NCBI GenBank assembly: GCA_905236085.1
Contig: CAJOOD010000185.1
Coordinates: 1 to 5,891, forward strand
Direction of reading: 5' to 3'
DNA: 5,891 nucleotides
Source of the DNA: an uncultured Bacilli bacterium
GTDB lineage: Bacteria > Bacillota_I > Bacilli_A > RFN20 > CAG-826
A program made the translations under genes and the position numbers. Below the pieces are notes generated by a model. That model saw nothing but the letters and a program-made list of their open reading frames with translations. It was not told where the DNA came from and did not search any database. Positions 1 to 5,196 of this stretch are shown piece by piece. Position 1 is the first letter of the stretch. The number at the start of each line of letters is the position of its first letter.

Positions 1-192
1 ACATCTTATGCTGATCTAAAATATGATTTTCCAGTAGCTTTGATAATTGGAAATGAAGGAGATGGAATTTCTCCACTTATTATCAAGCGAGCGGATTTTA
101 ACGTCAAAATACCCATGACTGGTCACGTCAATTCTTTGAATGCTTCTGTGGCCGCAGGTATATTTATTTCTTACATAAGAAGTAAACAGTAG
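1..192 (+). CDS. rlmB: SpoU/TrmH-family rRNA 2'-O-methyltransferase, RlmB-like, C-terminal 63 residues (5' end outside window)
   Basis: Reading frame 1 is open from the first base to TAG at 190-192 and gives the last 63 residues of a SpoU-class (knotted, SAM-dependent) RNA 2'-O-ribose methyltransferase. Motif 2 is visible as IIGNEGDGIS (fragment residues 15-24), and motif 3 as IPMTGHVNSLNASVAAGI (37-54). Motif 3 forms part of the SAM-binding trefoil knot. The family reaction is methyl transfer to the ribose 2'-OH of rRNA or tRNA; RlmB itself acts on G2251 (E. coli numbering) of 23S rRNA. The RlmB assignment rests on the IPM-G-V-SLN-SVAAG form of motif 3 and on the sigma gene that follows, because in Bacillus rlmB lies shortly upstream of sigH. 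A close paralogue of the TrmH/SpoU family cannot be excluded because the N-terminal domain is missing. Confidence 0.85.
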   Translation, partial: TSYADLKYDFPVALIIGNEGDGISPLIIKRADFNVKIPMTGHVNSLNASVAAGIFISYIRSKQ

Positions 193-240
193 TACTAATT
201 AATATTTTAAATAGATTTATATAAAAGGAGAAAATTCCCT

Positions 241-861
241 ATGGAAGACAAAAGACGTCTCACAGATGAAGAGGCTGTTTTAATTATACAAAGAAACGAA
301 CCAGGCGCTGAAGCTTTGCTTAATGCTCTATTCGATAAATATGATCCATTAATGAGAAAGTTGGCTTATGAGGCTTACATTTGTAATTATCATGCTTTCT
401 TGACGATAGATGATTTATTATCTGTTTGCATGTCAAGCTTATTCTTGGCCATATCCAAATATAAACGTTGCATTCTCTCTTTCAAAAACTTCTTTTTAAA
501 GACTGCAAGAAGAGATATCACTAAAGTCATCATGAAGAATTATCAATATTATTCTAATATCGCCTATTCCTTAGAAGATAAATGTAGCTGTGTTAAAGGC
601 GAAGAGATTTCATATCATGATATTGTTAAATCAGAAGATATTGATGTCACAGAAATTATTGATAATAAAGAAATGATTAAAATTATCAGTGATTTTCAAG
701 ACTCAACATTGGATGATGAAGAGAGAAAAGTGCTGATTCGCAGGGTTTTTTGTGAAGAATCCATTAAAAGCATCGCCGATGAACTGGGTGTTGATAGAAG
801 ACATGTAAGCTATGTTTTAAATAAATCAAAAAACAAATTATTAACCGCAAAGAAACATTAA
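241..861 (+). CDS. SigH-like RNA polymerase sigma factor (sigma-70 family, divergent)
   Basis: This encodes a 206-residue soluble protein with the layout of a small sigma-70 family factor. Residues 8-101 look like region 2: a helical start around LTDEEAVLIIQRNEPGAEAL, then the core around IDDLLSVC (56-63) and the stretch FKNFFLKTARRDITKVI (81-97), which aligns with 'SFKAFAELCITRQIITAI' of B. subtilis SigH. A linker rich in acidic residues follows (111-150). Region 4 is at 157-203, with a helix-turn-helix around IKSIADELGVDRRHVSYVLN. The length is close to B. subtilis SigH (218 aa). The start is supported by AAGGAG at 225-230, 10 nt before the ATG. It lies 48 bp after the rlmB-like gene, as sigH does in Bacillus once yacP is skipped. 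The region 2 core is degenerate compared with canonical sigmas (no clear D-x-x-Q-E-G), so promoter specificity cannot be predicted. In Bacillota SigH-like factors control stationary-phase or competence genes; that role here is only an inference. Confidence 0.72.
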   Translation: MEDKRRLTDEEAVLIIQRNEPGAEALLNALFDKYDPLMRKLAYEAYICNYHAFLTIDDLLSVCMSSLFLAISKYKRCILSFKNFFLKTARRDITKVIMKNYQYYSNIAYSLEDKCSCVKGEEISYHDIVKSEDIDVTEIIDNKEMIKIISDFQDSTLDDEERKVLIRRVFCEESIKSIADELGVDRRHVSYVLNKSKNKLLTAKKH

Positions 862-870
862 CTTTTTTAA

Positions 871-889
871 ATATCACCTTTTGTGATAT
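871..889. promoter_or_regulatory. Perfect inverted repeat overlapping the ecfA1 -10 (candidate operator)
   Basis: ATATCAC (871-877) and GTGATAT (883-889) are exact reverse complements separated by CTTTT. The right arm runs into the consensus -10 hexamer at 887-892. A 19-bp palindrome at this position is the usual geometry for a repressor site. No U-tract follows it, so it does not look like a terminator for the sigma gene. A chance palindrome in AT-rich DNA is possible, and the cognate regulator is not identifiable here. Confidence 0.45.
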
Positions 890-892
890 AAT
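884..892 (+). promoter_or_regulatory. Extended -10 promoter of the ecf operon (TGATATAAT)
   Basis: TG at 884-885, one base, then a perfect TATAAT at 887-892 form a full extended -10 element. At 17-bp spacing the -35 window (864-869) holds only TTTTTA, a poor match, which an extended -10 can compensate. The predicted start of transcription is about 899-902, on or within a few bases of the ecfA1 ATG at 902. The promoter sits in the 40-bp gap after the sigma gene. Confidence 0.65.
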
Positions 893-901
893 CGCGTTTG
901 T

Positions 902-1717
902 ATGAATGTGATTGAAATTAAAAACTTAGTCTATAATTACATCGATCGAGATCCGGTTATCAATGATATATCCTTTGATATTGAGGAAGGTAGCTTTGTC
1001 TCTATTGTAGGTCATAACGGATCTGGTAAGTCTACTTTGTCTAAATTAATAGTGGGATTATTAACCCCTAAAAGTGGTGAGATCAAAATTTATGGCAAGA
1101 CCTTAAATCCAGATACCGTTCATGAACTCAGATCAAGAATTGGCATAGTTTTTCAAAATCCTGATAATCAATTTATTTCTTCCACTGTGGAAGATGACAT
1201 CGCTTTTGGATTAGAAAATCGTCGAGTTCCATATGAAAATATGAATCCTATCATTAAAGAATATGCTGAAAAAGTAGGAATGCTAGATTATTTAAAAAAA
1301 GAGCCAACGATGTTAAGTGGAGGACAAAAGCAAAGAGTCGCTTTAGCGGGAGTATTAGCAATAAAACCTGATATTTTAATTCTAGATGAAGCGACATCTA
1401 TGCTTGATCCTCGTGGCAGAAAAGAAATTAGAGAAGTGATTTCTAAAATGAGATTAGATAATCCTAATCTAACCATCATTTCTATTACTCACGATATCGA
1501 AGAAGCTTACATGTCAGATGAAGTTGTAGTTATCAGCAAAGGCAAATTGATATTAAAAGATAAGCCAGAAGTGGTTTTTAGAAATAAAGAATTATTATCT
1601 AGCGCTTCATTAAAGCCACCTTTCCTTTTTGAATTAAAAGAAAAATTAGCAGAAAAAGGACTAGATATATCTAATGTTGATAACATTGAGGAGTTATTAG
1701 ATTACATATGTCAATAA
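902..1717 (+). CDS. ecfA1: ECF transporter ATP-binding protein EcfA1 (CbiO-type)
   Basis: This is one of two ATPases of the energy-coupling factor module, which powers vitamin or metal uptake at the cytoplasmic membrane. The 271 residues carry every ABC motif: Walker A GHNGSGKST (37-45), Q-loop in FQNPDNQF (84-91), signature LSGGQKQR (138-145), Walker B ILILDE with catalytic Glu163, D-loop SMLD (166-169) and switch His197. The form GHNGSGKS together with VFQNPDNQF and ILDEATSMLDP is typical of EcfA1 rather than EcfA2. The C-terminal part (about 228-271) matches the extension seen in EcfA proteins. It is first in a run of overlapping genes. There is no Shine-Dalgarno before the ATG, unlike every other intact gene here. 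A stop at 884-886 in the same frame limits any upstream start, and the N-terminus begins where the family normally does. Translation from a leaderless transcript is the likely explanation. Confidence 0.96.
   Translation: MNVIEIKNLVYNYIDRDPVINDISFDIEEGSFVSIVGHNGSGKSTLSKLIVGLLTPKSGEIKIYGKTLNPDTVHELRSRIGIVFQNPDNQFISSTVEDDIAFGLENRRVPYENMNPIIKEYAEKVGMLDYLKKEPTMLSGGQKQRVALAGVLAIKPDILILDEATSMLDPRGRKEIREVISKMRLDNPNLTIISITHDIEEAYMSDEVVVISKGKLILKDKPEVVFRNKELLSSASLKPPFLFELKEKLAEKGLDISNVDNIEELLDYICQ
1688..1693 (+). promoter_or_regulatory. Long-spaced ribosome binding site for ecfA2
   Basis: GAGGAG lies inside the 3' end of ecfA1 and ends 14 nt before the ecfA2 ATG at 1708. That is longer than the 7-10 nt seen for the other genes here. 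No ATG, GTG or TTG occurs in frame between the site and the ATG, so 1708 remains the best start. Because the two genes overlap by 10 bp, translational coupling to ecfA1 may help initiation. Confidence 0.5.
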
Positions 1718-2565
1718 GAGTGAATGATGTCTTTTATACATATGGGAAAAAGACTCCTAATGAAACCAAAGCCCTTAAGGGAGTTTCTTTAAATATCAAA
1801 AACAATTCTTTCGTGGCATTTGTGGGTGAGACGGGCAGTGGTAAATCCACTCTCGTGCAGCATCTTAATGCTTTATTGACTCCTGATTCTGGTCAAATAG
1901 AAATAGATGAATATGTTTTAGGAAACAAGAAAAGAAAAAATAAAAAAGTCCATGAATTAAGAAAACATGTCGGAGTGGTTTTCCAATTTCCCGAATATCA
2001 ATTGTTTGAAGAAACAGTGGAAAAAGATGTCGCTTTTGGACCAAGGAATTTTAAAATCGATGAAGCAACCGCGCTTAAAAAGGCTCATGAAGCACTAAAA
2101 GCTGTTAATATTTCTCCTAAATATTATAAACGCTCTCCGTTTGAATTAAGTGGCGGAGAAAAAAGAAGAGTGGCTATCGCTGGTATTTTGGCTCTAGAAC
2201 CAGATATTCTAGTTTTGGATGAGCCAACTGCTGGATTAGATCCTCAAGGCGGTCAGGATATTATGAATCTCCTTCAAGATTTATACAGCAAGGGCAAGAC
2301 CATTATTTTAGTCACTCACGATATGGACTTGGTTTTGAAATATTGTGAAGAGGTTTTTGTTCTTAAAGATGGAAATATTCTTACAAGTGGCAACCCTCAT
2401 GATGTATTTTCTAATCTTGATGAGAATTCTAGCATTGATATCCCAATGTTATATTCGCTAGGTCAAAGCATCAAAAATAGGGGAGTAGATATCGACTTAA
2501 AATCTATTAGAAGTGTTGATGATATGGCGGAATTTATCTATCAAAGAAAGAAGGCAAACAAATGA
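1708..2565 (+). CDS. ecfA2: ECF transporter ATP-binding protein EcfA2 (CbiO-type)
   Basis: This is the second ATPase of the ECF module, which pairs with EcfA1 as a heterodimer under EcfT. The 285 residues contain Walker A GETGSGKST (40-48), Q-loop Gln93 in VFQFPEYQLF, signature LSGGEKRR (147-154), Walker B ILVLDE with Glu172, D-loop AGLD (175-178) and His204. The pattern G-x-TGSGKS, FQFPEYQLFEETV and LDEPTAGLDP is typical of EcfA2 and separates it from the preceding gene. The length is normal (about 280-290 aa in Bacillota), and both ATP sites look catalytically intact. The start overlaps the end of ecfA1 by 10 bp. The TGA stop overlaps the ecfT start in an ATGA arrangement, so all three subunits are probably translationally coupled and made in fixed proportion. 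Confidence 0.96.
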   Translation: MSIRVNDVFYTYGKKTPNETKALKGVSLNIKNNSFVAFVGETGSGKSTLVQHLNALLTPDSGQIEIDEYVLGNKKRKNKKVHELRKHVGVVFQFPEYQLFEETVEKDVAFGPRNFKIDEATALKKAHEALKAVNISPKYYKRSPFELSGGEKRRVAIAGILALEPDILVLDEPTAGLDPQGGQDIMNLLQDLYSKGKTIILVTHDMDLVLKYCEEVFVLKDGNILTSGNPHDVFSNLDENSSIDIPMLYSLGQSIKNRGVDIDLKSIRSVDDMAEFIYQRKKANK

Positions 2566-3482
2566 ATTCTTTAACTTTTGGTAGATATGTATCTTTAAAT
2601 ACCCCTTTGCATCGTTTAGATCCTAGAAGCAAAATATTATTTCTCATCCTATTGATGGTCATGGTATTTTTACCATTTGATGTTTGGTCTACAAAATTGA
2701 TATTTTCTCTAGCCTATCTATTCATATTCATCGTTGTCATGATTTTAGGAAGAATCAGTTTTAAATCATTTTTTAAGAGTTTAAAAGCTATGTGGTTTTT
2801 AGTTCTGTTCTTGCTAATAATGTATCTTTTCATTCCTAATTCATCTTATCTAAGCGATTATAACGCTGCGGTGGAACAATATGGAGATGTGGCTAAAAAT
2901 CTAATTTTATTTAAATTTAGTGATACTTATATCATCTATTGGTTTGGAGTTTTCCAAGCCGTATATATATTGCTTAGATTAATATTAATGATAGCGTTGA
3001 CCATGGTTTTAACTTCTACGACAAAACCTCTAGATTTAACATTTGCGTTAGAATGGTATATGACTCCTTTAAAGTTGGTTAAATTCCCCGCTCATATTGT
3101 CTCGATGATGATATCAATCGCCTTAAGATTTATACCGACTATATTAGAAGAAACCGAAAGAATTATGAAGGCTCAAGCTAGTAGAGGTGTAGATTTTTCT
3201 CACGGAGGTCTGATTAAGAAATTTAAAGCGGTTATCTCTTTAATAATTCCATTATTTATTTCCGCTTTTGAAAGAAGCGAGCAATTAGGAGACGCTATGG
3301 AAGCTAGAGGATATGACCCTAAAGGCAAAAGGACTTCTTATCATAAACTTAGATTCCATGTCGGTGATTTAATTGGCTTAATAGTGGTTTCGGTTTTATT
3401 TGGCTGTGTTTTATATATGAGCATCGCTCATAGAGATATTAATATTTTAAATGATGTATTCAATTTAGGAGTTCCATTTTAA
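2562..3482 (+). CDS. ecfT: ECF transporter transmembrane coupling protein EcfT (CbiQ-type)
   Basis: This membrane scaffold couples ATP hydrolysis by EcfA1/EcfA2 to movement of a substrate-binding S protein. The N-terminal GRYVSLNTPLHRLDPRSK (7-24) is typical of EcfT. Hydrophobic segments lie at about 25-39, 46-62, 77-91, 131-151, 222-236 and 268-287. The long cytoplasmic region includes ALRFIPTILEETERI (187-201) and the two Arg coupling motifs: SRG at 207-209 in KAQASRGVDF, and ARG at 248-250 in AMEARGYDP. These contact the ATPases. The first motif has Ser where Ala is usual. At 306 residues it is longer than the roughly 265 of B. subtilis EcfT; the extra length lies in the polar loop at about 92-126 and in an unusual C-terminal tail after 288. 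The start is supported by GAAGG ending at 2554, 7 nt before the ATG. No S component lies beside it, as expected for a shared group II module. Confidence 0.94.
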   Translation: MNSLTFGRYVSLNTPLHRLDPRSKILFLILLMVMVFLPFDVWSTKLIFSLAYLFIFIVVMILGRISFKSFFKSLKAMWFLVLFLLIMYLFIPNSSYLSDYNAAVEQYGDVAKNLILFKFSDTYIIYWFGVFQAVYILLRLILMIALTMVLTSTTKPLDLTFALEWYMTPLKLVKFPAHIVSMMISIALRFIPTILEETERIMKAQASRGVDFSHGGLIKKFKAVISLIIPLFISAFERSEQLGDAMEARGYDPKGKRTSYHKLRFHVGDLIGLIVVSVLFGCVLYMSIAHRDINILNDVFNLGVPF

Positions 3483-4231
3483 TGTCTAGAATATTAGCCA
3501 TATGTCAATATAGAGGAACAAATTATCAAGGCTGGCAAAAGCAAATCAATGCCCCTAGTGTTCAAGAAGAAATAGAAAAAGTAATTTCTAAAATTTTAAA
3601 CAAGAAGACAACCATTTATGGCTCTGGTAGAACTGATGGTGGAGTTCACGCATTAGGGCAAACATTTCATTTTGATATTGATAAAGAAGAGATTGATTTG
3701 TCTTTATTAAAACATTCAATTAATTGTTTACTTCCTAATGATATCCAAATATTAGATTTATCACGAGTGGACGATGATTTTCACGCTAGATATCAAGTGG
3801 AGAACAAGATATATCAATATCGTTTGCACCTAGGTAGAGCATCGGTTTTTGATAATGAATACGTTATGGAAGTATATGAGCCGTTTGATATTGAGAAATT
3901 TAAAACCATTATCAATTTATTTGTAGGCAAACATAATTTTCAAAATTTCACTTCAAAAGAAGAAGATGAAGATAATTTTATTAGGACTATTAATTCAATT
4001 GATTTTAAGCAAGACAATAATTTTATAACCATTATCTTGGATGGTGATGGATTTATGAGATACGAAATTAGGTATATTATTGGGGCATCAATTGCTTACG
4101 CAAAAGGGCAGATAGATAAAGAATATATTATCGAAAGATTAGATAAGAATTCTTCAAAAAGGAACATAATTTCTTACAAAGCGGAACCAAAAGGTCTATT
4201 TTTACAAGAGGTAAAGTATAAAAAACTTTAA
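3482..4231 (+). CDS. truA: tRNA pseudouridine(38-40) synthase TruA
   Basis: TruA isomerises uridine to pseudouridine at positions 38, 39 and 40 in the anticodon stem-loop of tRNAs. The 249 residues match the family length. The catalytic Asp52 is in GSGRTDGGVHALGQ (47-60); the family form is usually GAGRTDAGVHA, so two flanking small residues differ but the Arg-Thr-Asp core is kept. The active-site Tyr111 follows the FHARY segment (100-104) in KIYQYRL. Other family landmarks are GKHNFQNFTS (149-158), GDGFMRYEIR (188-197) and the C-terminal KAEPKGLFLQEV (233-244). The ATG shares one base with the ecfT stop (TAATG), and AGGAG at 3467-3471 gives a 10-nt spacing. Lying behind ecfA1-ecfA2-ecfT is its conserved place in many Bacillota. 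Confidence 0.96.
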   Translation: MSRILAICQYRGTNYQGWQKQINAPSVQEEIEKVISKILNKKTTIYGSGRTDGGVHALGQTFHFDIDKEEIDLSLLKHSINCLLPNDIQILDLSRVDDDFHARYQVENKIYQYRLHLGRASVFDNEYVMEVYEPFDIEKFKTIINLFVGKHNFQNFTSKEEDEDNFIRTINSIDFKQDNNFITIILDGDGFMRYEIRYIIGASIAYAKGQIDKEYIIERLDKNSSKRNIISYKAEPKGLFLQEVKYKKL

Positions 4232-4244
4232 AAAGAGCCCGCTA

Positions 4245-4261
4245 TTTGATAATATATCAAA
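4245..4261. repeat. Perfect 7-bp inverted repeat between truA and yebC
   Basis: TTTGATA (4245-4251) and TATCAAA (4255-4261) pair exactly around a 3-nt loop ATA. It sits 13 nt after the truA stop and ends just ahead of the yebC Shine-Dalgarno. There is no U-tract after it, so efficient termination is unlikely. It could be an RNA processing or stability hairpin, or a DNA operator. GATAAT at 4248-4253 also resembles a weak -10, but no convincing -35 precedes it. Confidence 0.5.
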
Positions 4262-4279
4262 CGAAAGAAGGAAAAACTT

Positions 4280-4993
4280 ATGGGAAGAGCACATGAAGTA
4301 AGAGCAAAAGCTATGGCAGCAACCGCGGCCAAAAGAAGCGCACTTTTCAATAGAGCAAGTAAAGAAATTTATATGGCTGCTAAATCTGGCGAGCCTGATC
4401 CAAATATGAATTTAGCTTTAAGATCCGCTATTGAAAAATGGAGAGGACAAAATGTTACCAAAGAAGTTATCGATAGAGCCATCCAAAAAGCTAAGGGTGG
4501 AACTGGAGAAAACTATGAATCTGGCACATATGAAGCTTTAGGCCCTGGTGGCAGCTTACTCATTATTGAAACATTATCTAGCAATTCCAATAGAGCTAAT
4601 ATCGAAGTTAGAACCGCAGTTACCAAAAAAGGCGGTCATATGGGTTCTGTTATCTTTAATTTCACTCAATATGGTGTTTTTGCCTTTAAAGGTGAAAATA
4701 GAGACGAAGTCGAAGAAAACCTTATTTTAGGTGATGTCGATGTTCAAGAAGTGACCGTAGAAGATGGCAGTATTGAAGTTTTAGTTGGACCAGCGGATTT
4801 TGCTAAAGCAAGACAAGTACTTAACGATATGGGCATTAATGAATTTGATACATCAGAAATTTCCTTTATTGCTAATGATCCAATTACTATTTCTGATCCA
4901 GAAGCTAAGAGAAAATTCACCGAAATGCTTGATTTGTTAGACGAAGTCGAAGATGTTCAAAACGTCTATCATAATGTCAATTTAGAAGAATAA
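4280..4993 (+). CDS. yebC: YebC/PmpR family protein (TACO1-like translation factor or regulator)
   Basis: This is a 237-residue member of the YebC/PmpR/TACO1 family. Visible family features are the N-terminal basic helical segment MGRAHEVRAKAMAATAAKRS, RASKEIYMAAKSGEPDPN (25-42), VTKEVIDRAIQKAKGG (59-74), NYESGTYEALGPGG (78-91) and the C-terminal VEDVQNVYHNVNLEE. The N-terminus and the EPDP segment are closer to the YeeN/YeeI (YebC2) branch than to E. coli YebC. YebC proteins were first described as DNA-binding regulators; mitochondrial TACO1 and recent work on bacterial members point to a role on ribosomes stalled at proline-rich stretches. Beside truA and ahead of ribosomal protein genes, a translation role is the better inference. 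The start is supported by AAGG at 4268-4271 with 8-nt spacing. The motif normally reading GG-x-x-G-x-x-G-SV is shortened to GGHMGSV (117-123), about three residues missing. This gene probably ends the ecf transcript, before the terminator at 5040. Confidence 0.93.
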   Translation: MGRAHEVRAKAMAATAAKRSALFNRASKEIYMAAKSGEPDPNMNLALRSAIEKWRGQNVTKEVIDRAIQKAKGGTGENYESGTYEALGPGGSLLIIETLSSNSNRANIEVRTAVTKKGGHMGSVIFNFTQYGVFAFKGENRDEVEENLILGDVDVQEVTVEDGSIEVLVGPADFAKARQVLNDMGINEFDTSEISFIANDPITISDPEAKRKFTEMLDLLDEVEDVQNVYHNVNLEE

Positions 4994-5039
4994 AAATTTT
5001 GCTCTTTCTGAGCATTCATTTGACATGCAATAAAATTAG
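4994..5039. other. Spacer after yebC with a weak hairpin
   Basis: This stretch lies between the yebC stop and the terminator. It contains GCTC (5001-5004) and GAGC (5010-5013), which pair around TTTCT. The 4-bp stem has no U-tract after it and is too weak to call a terminator. A TTGACA at 5020-5025 has no matching -10 at 16-18 bp. I see no gene here. Confidence 0.4.
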
Positions 5040-5067
5040 AAAAATAGTCTCTAATGGCTATTTTTTT
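5040..5067 (+). terminator. Intrinsic terminator of the ecf-truA-yebC unit
   Basis: AAAAATAGTC (5040-5049) pairs with GGCTATTTTT (5056-5065) through ten pairs, one of them G-U, around the 6-nt loop TCTAAT. The right arm merges into an uninterrupted T run (5061-5067), as expected of a Rho-independent terminator in an AT-rich genome. The stem is A/T-rich, so termination may be incomplete. The A-run on the left arm could let it work weakly in the other direction, although no minus-strand gene is seen. Confidence 0.78.
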
Positions 5068-5098
5068 AATAAAAGGTAGTCAAATGATAAAATCTTTG

Positions 5099-5127
5099 TT
5101 GACAAGTCCCATAAATATATTTAATAT
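5099..5127 (+). promoter_or_regulatory. Sigma-A-type promoter of rplM-rpsI
   Basis: A perfect -35 TTGACA (5099-5104) is followed after exactly 17 bp by TAATAT (5122-5127), one mismatch from TATAAT. The predicted transcription start is near 5134, giving a leader of about 63 nt before the rplM ATG. This is the strongest promoter in the window, fitting an operon of abundant ribosomal proteins. Confidence 0.85.
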
Positions 5128-5133
5128 TTAATT

Positions 5134-5189
5134 CGGCACTAATTGCCAAAACTAGTAGTCCCGGTAAGACTCAAAGTTTGGTAAGGAGG
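5134..5189 (+). promoter_or_regulatory. Structured rplM 5' leader, candidate L13 autoregulatory leader
   Basis: The untranslated leader can form several exclusive helices. GGCA (5135-5138) can pair with TGCC (5144-5147). The same TTGCC (5143-5147) can pair with GGTAA at 5163-5167. TTGCCAAA (5143-5150) can also pair with TTTGGTAA (5177-5184) in an 8-bp stem that includes one G-U pair and encloses an AGTC/GACT hairpin (5157-5160 with 5168-5171). The last helix takes in the first bases of the Shine-Dalgarno AAGGAGG (5183-5189) and could limit ribosome access. A ribosomal protein L13 leader family (Rfam 'L13_leader') is known upstream of rplM in Bacillota. Assigning this leader to it is an inference from position and structure, not from a covariance match. 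Confidence 0.58.
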
Positions 5190-5196
5190 AAAAGTT

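Noticed and set aside
861..889. Terminator for the sigma gene
   Set aside because: The T run (863-868) comes before the inverted repeat rather than after it, and no stem precedes the T run, so the order is wrong for intrinsic termination on the + strand.
1288..1479. Open frame of 63 codons on the minus strand inside ecfA1
   Set aside because: It is antisense to the conserved ABC signature and Walker B region, and the protein resembles no family. It is a shadow of ecfA1.
871..4261. The 871-889 and 4245-4261 palindromes as two copies of one operator
   Set aside because: Both contain TGATA, but the arms are oriented oppositely (in the first it lies in the right arm, in the second in the left arm), and the spacers differ (5 against 3). 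This does not support a shared site.
4548..4730. Open frame of 60 codons on the plus strand inside yebC
   Set aside because: It lies wholly within the conserved yebC frame with no ribosome binding site of its own, and is a chance out-of-frame ORF.
5020..5036. TTGACA plus TAAAAT as a second promoter
   Set aside because: The two elements are only 5 bp apart, and no -10-like hexamer occurs at 16-18 bp spacing. The terminator lies immediately downstream.
5084..5131. Possible 15-codon ORF with AAAGG upstream, before rplM
   Set aside because: It spans the rplM -35 and -10, so the main rplM transcript would not include it, and it follows a terminator. Most likely chance.
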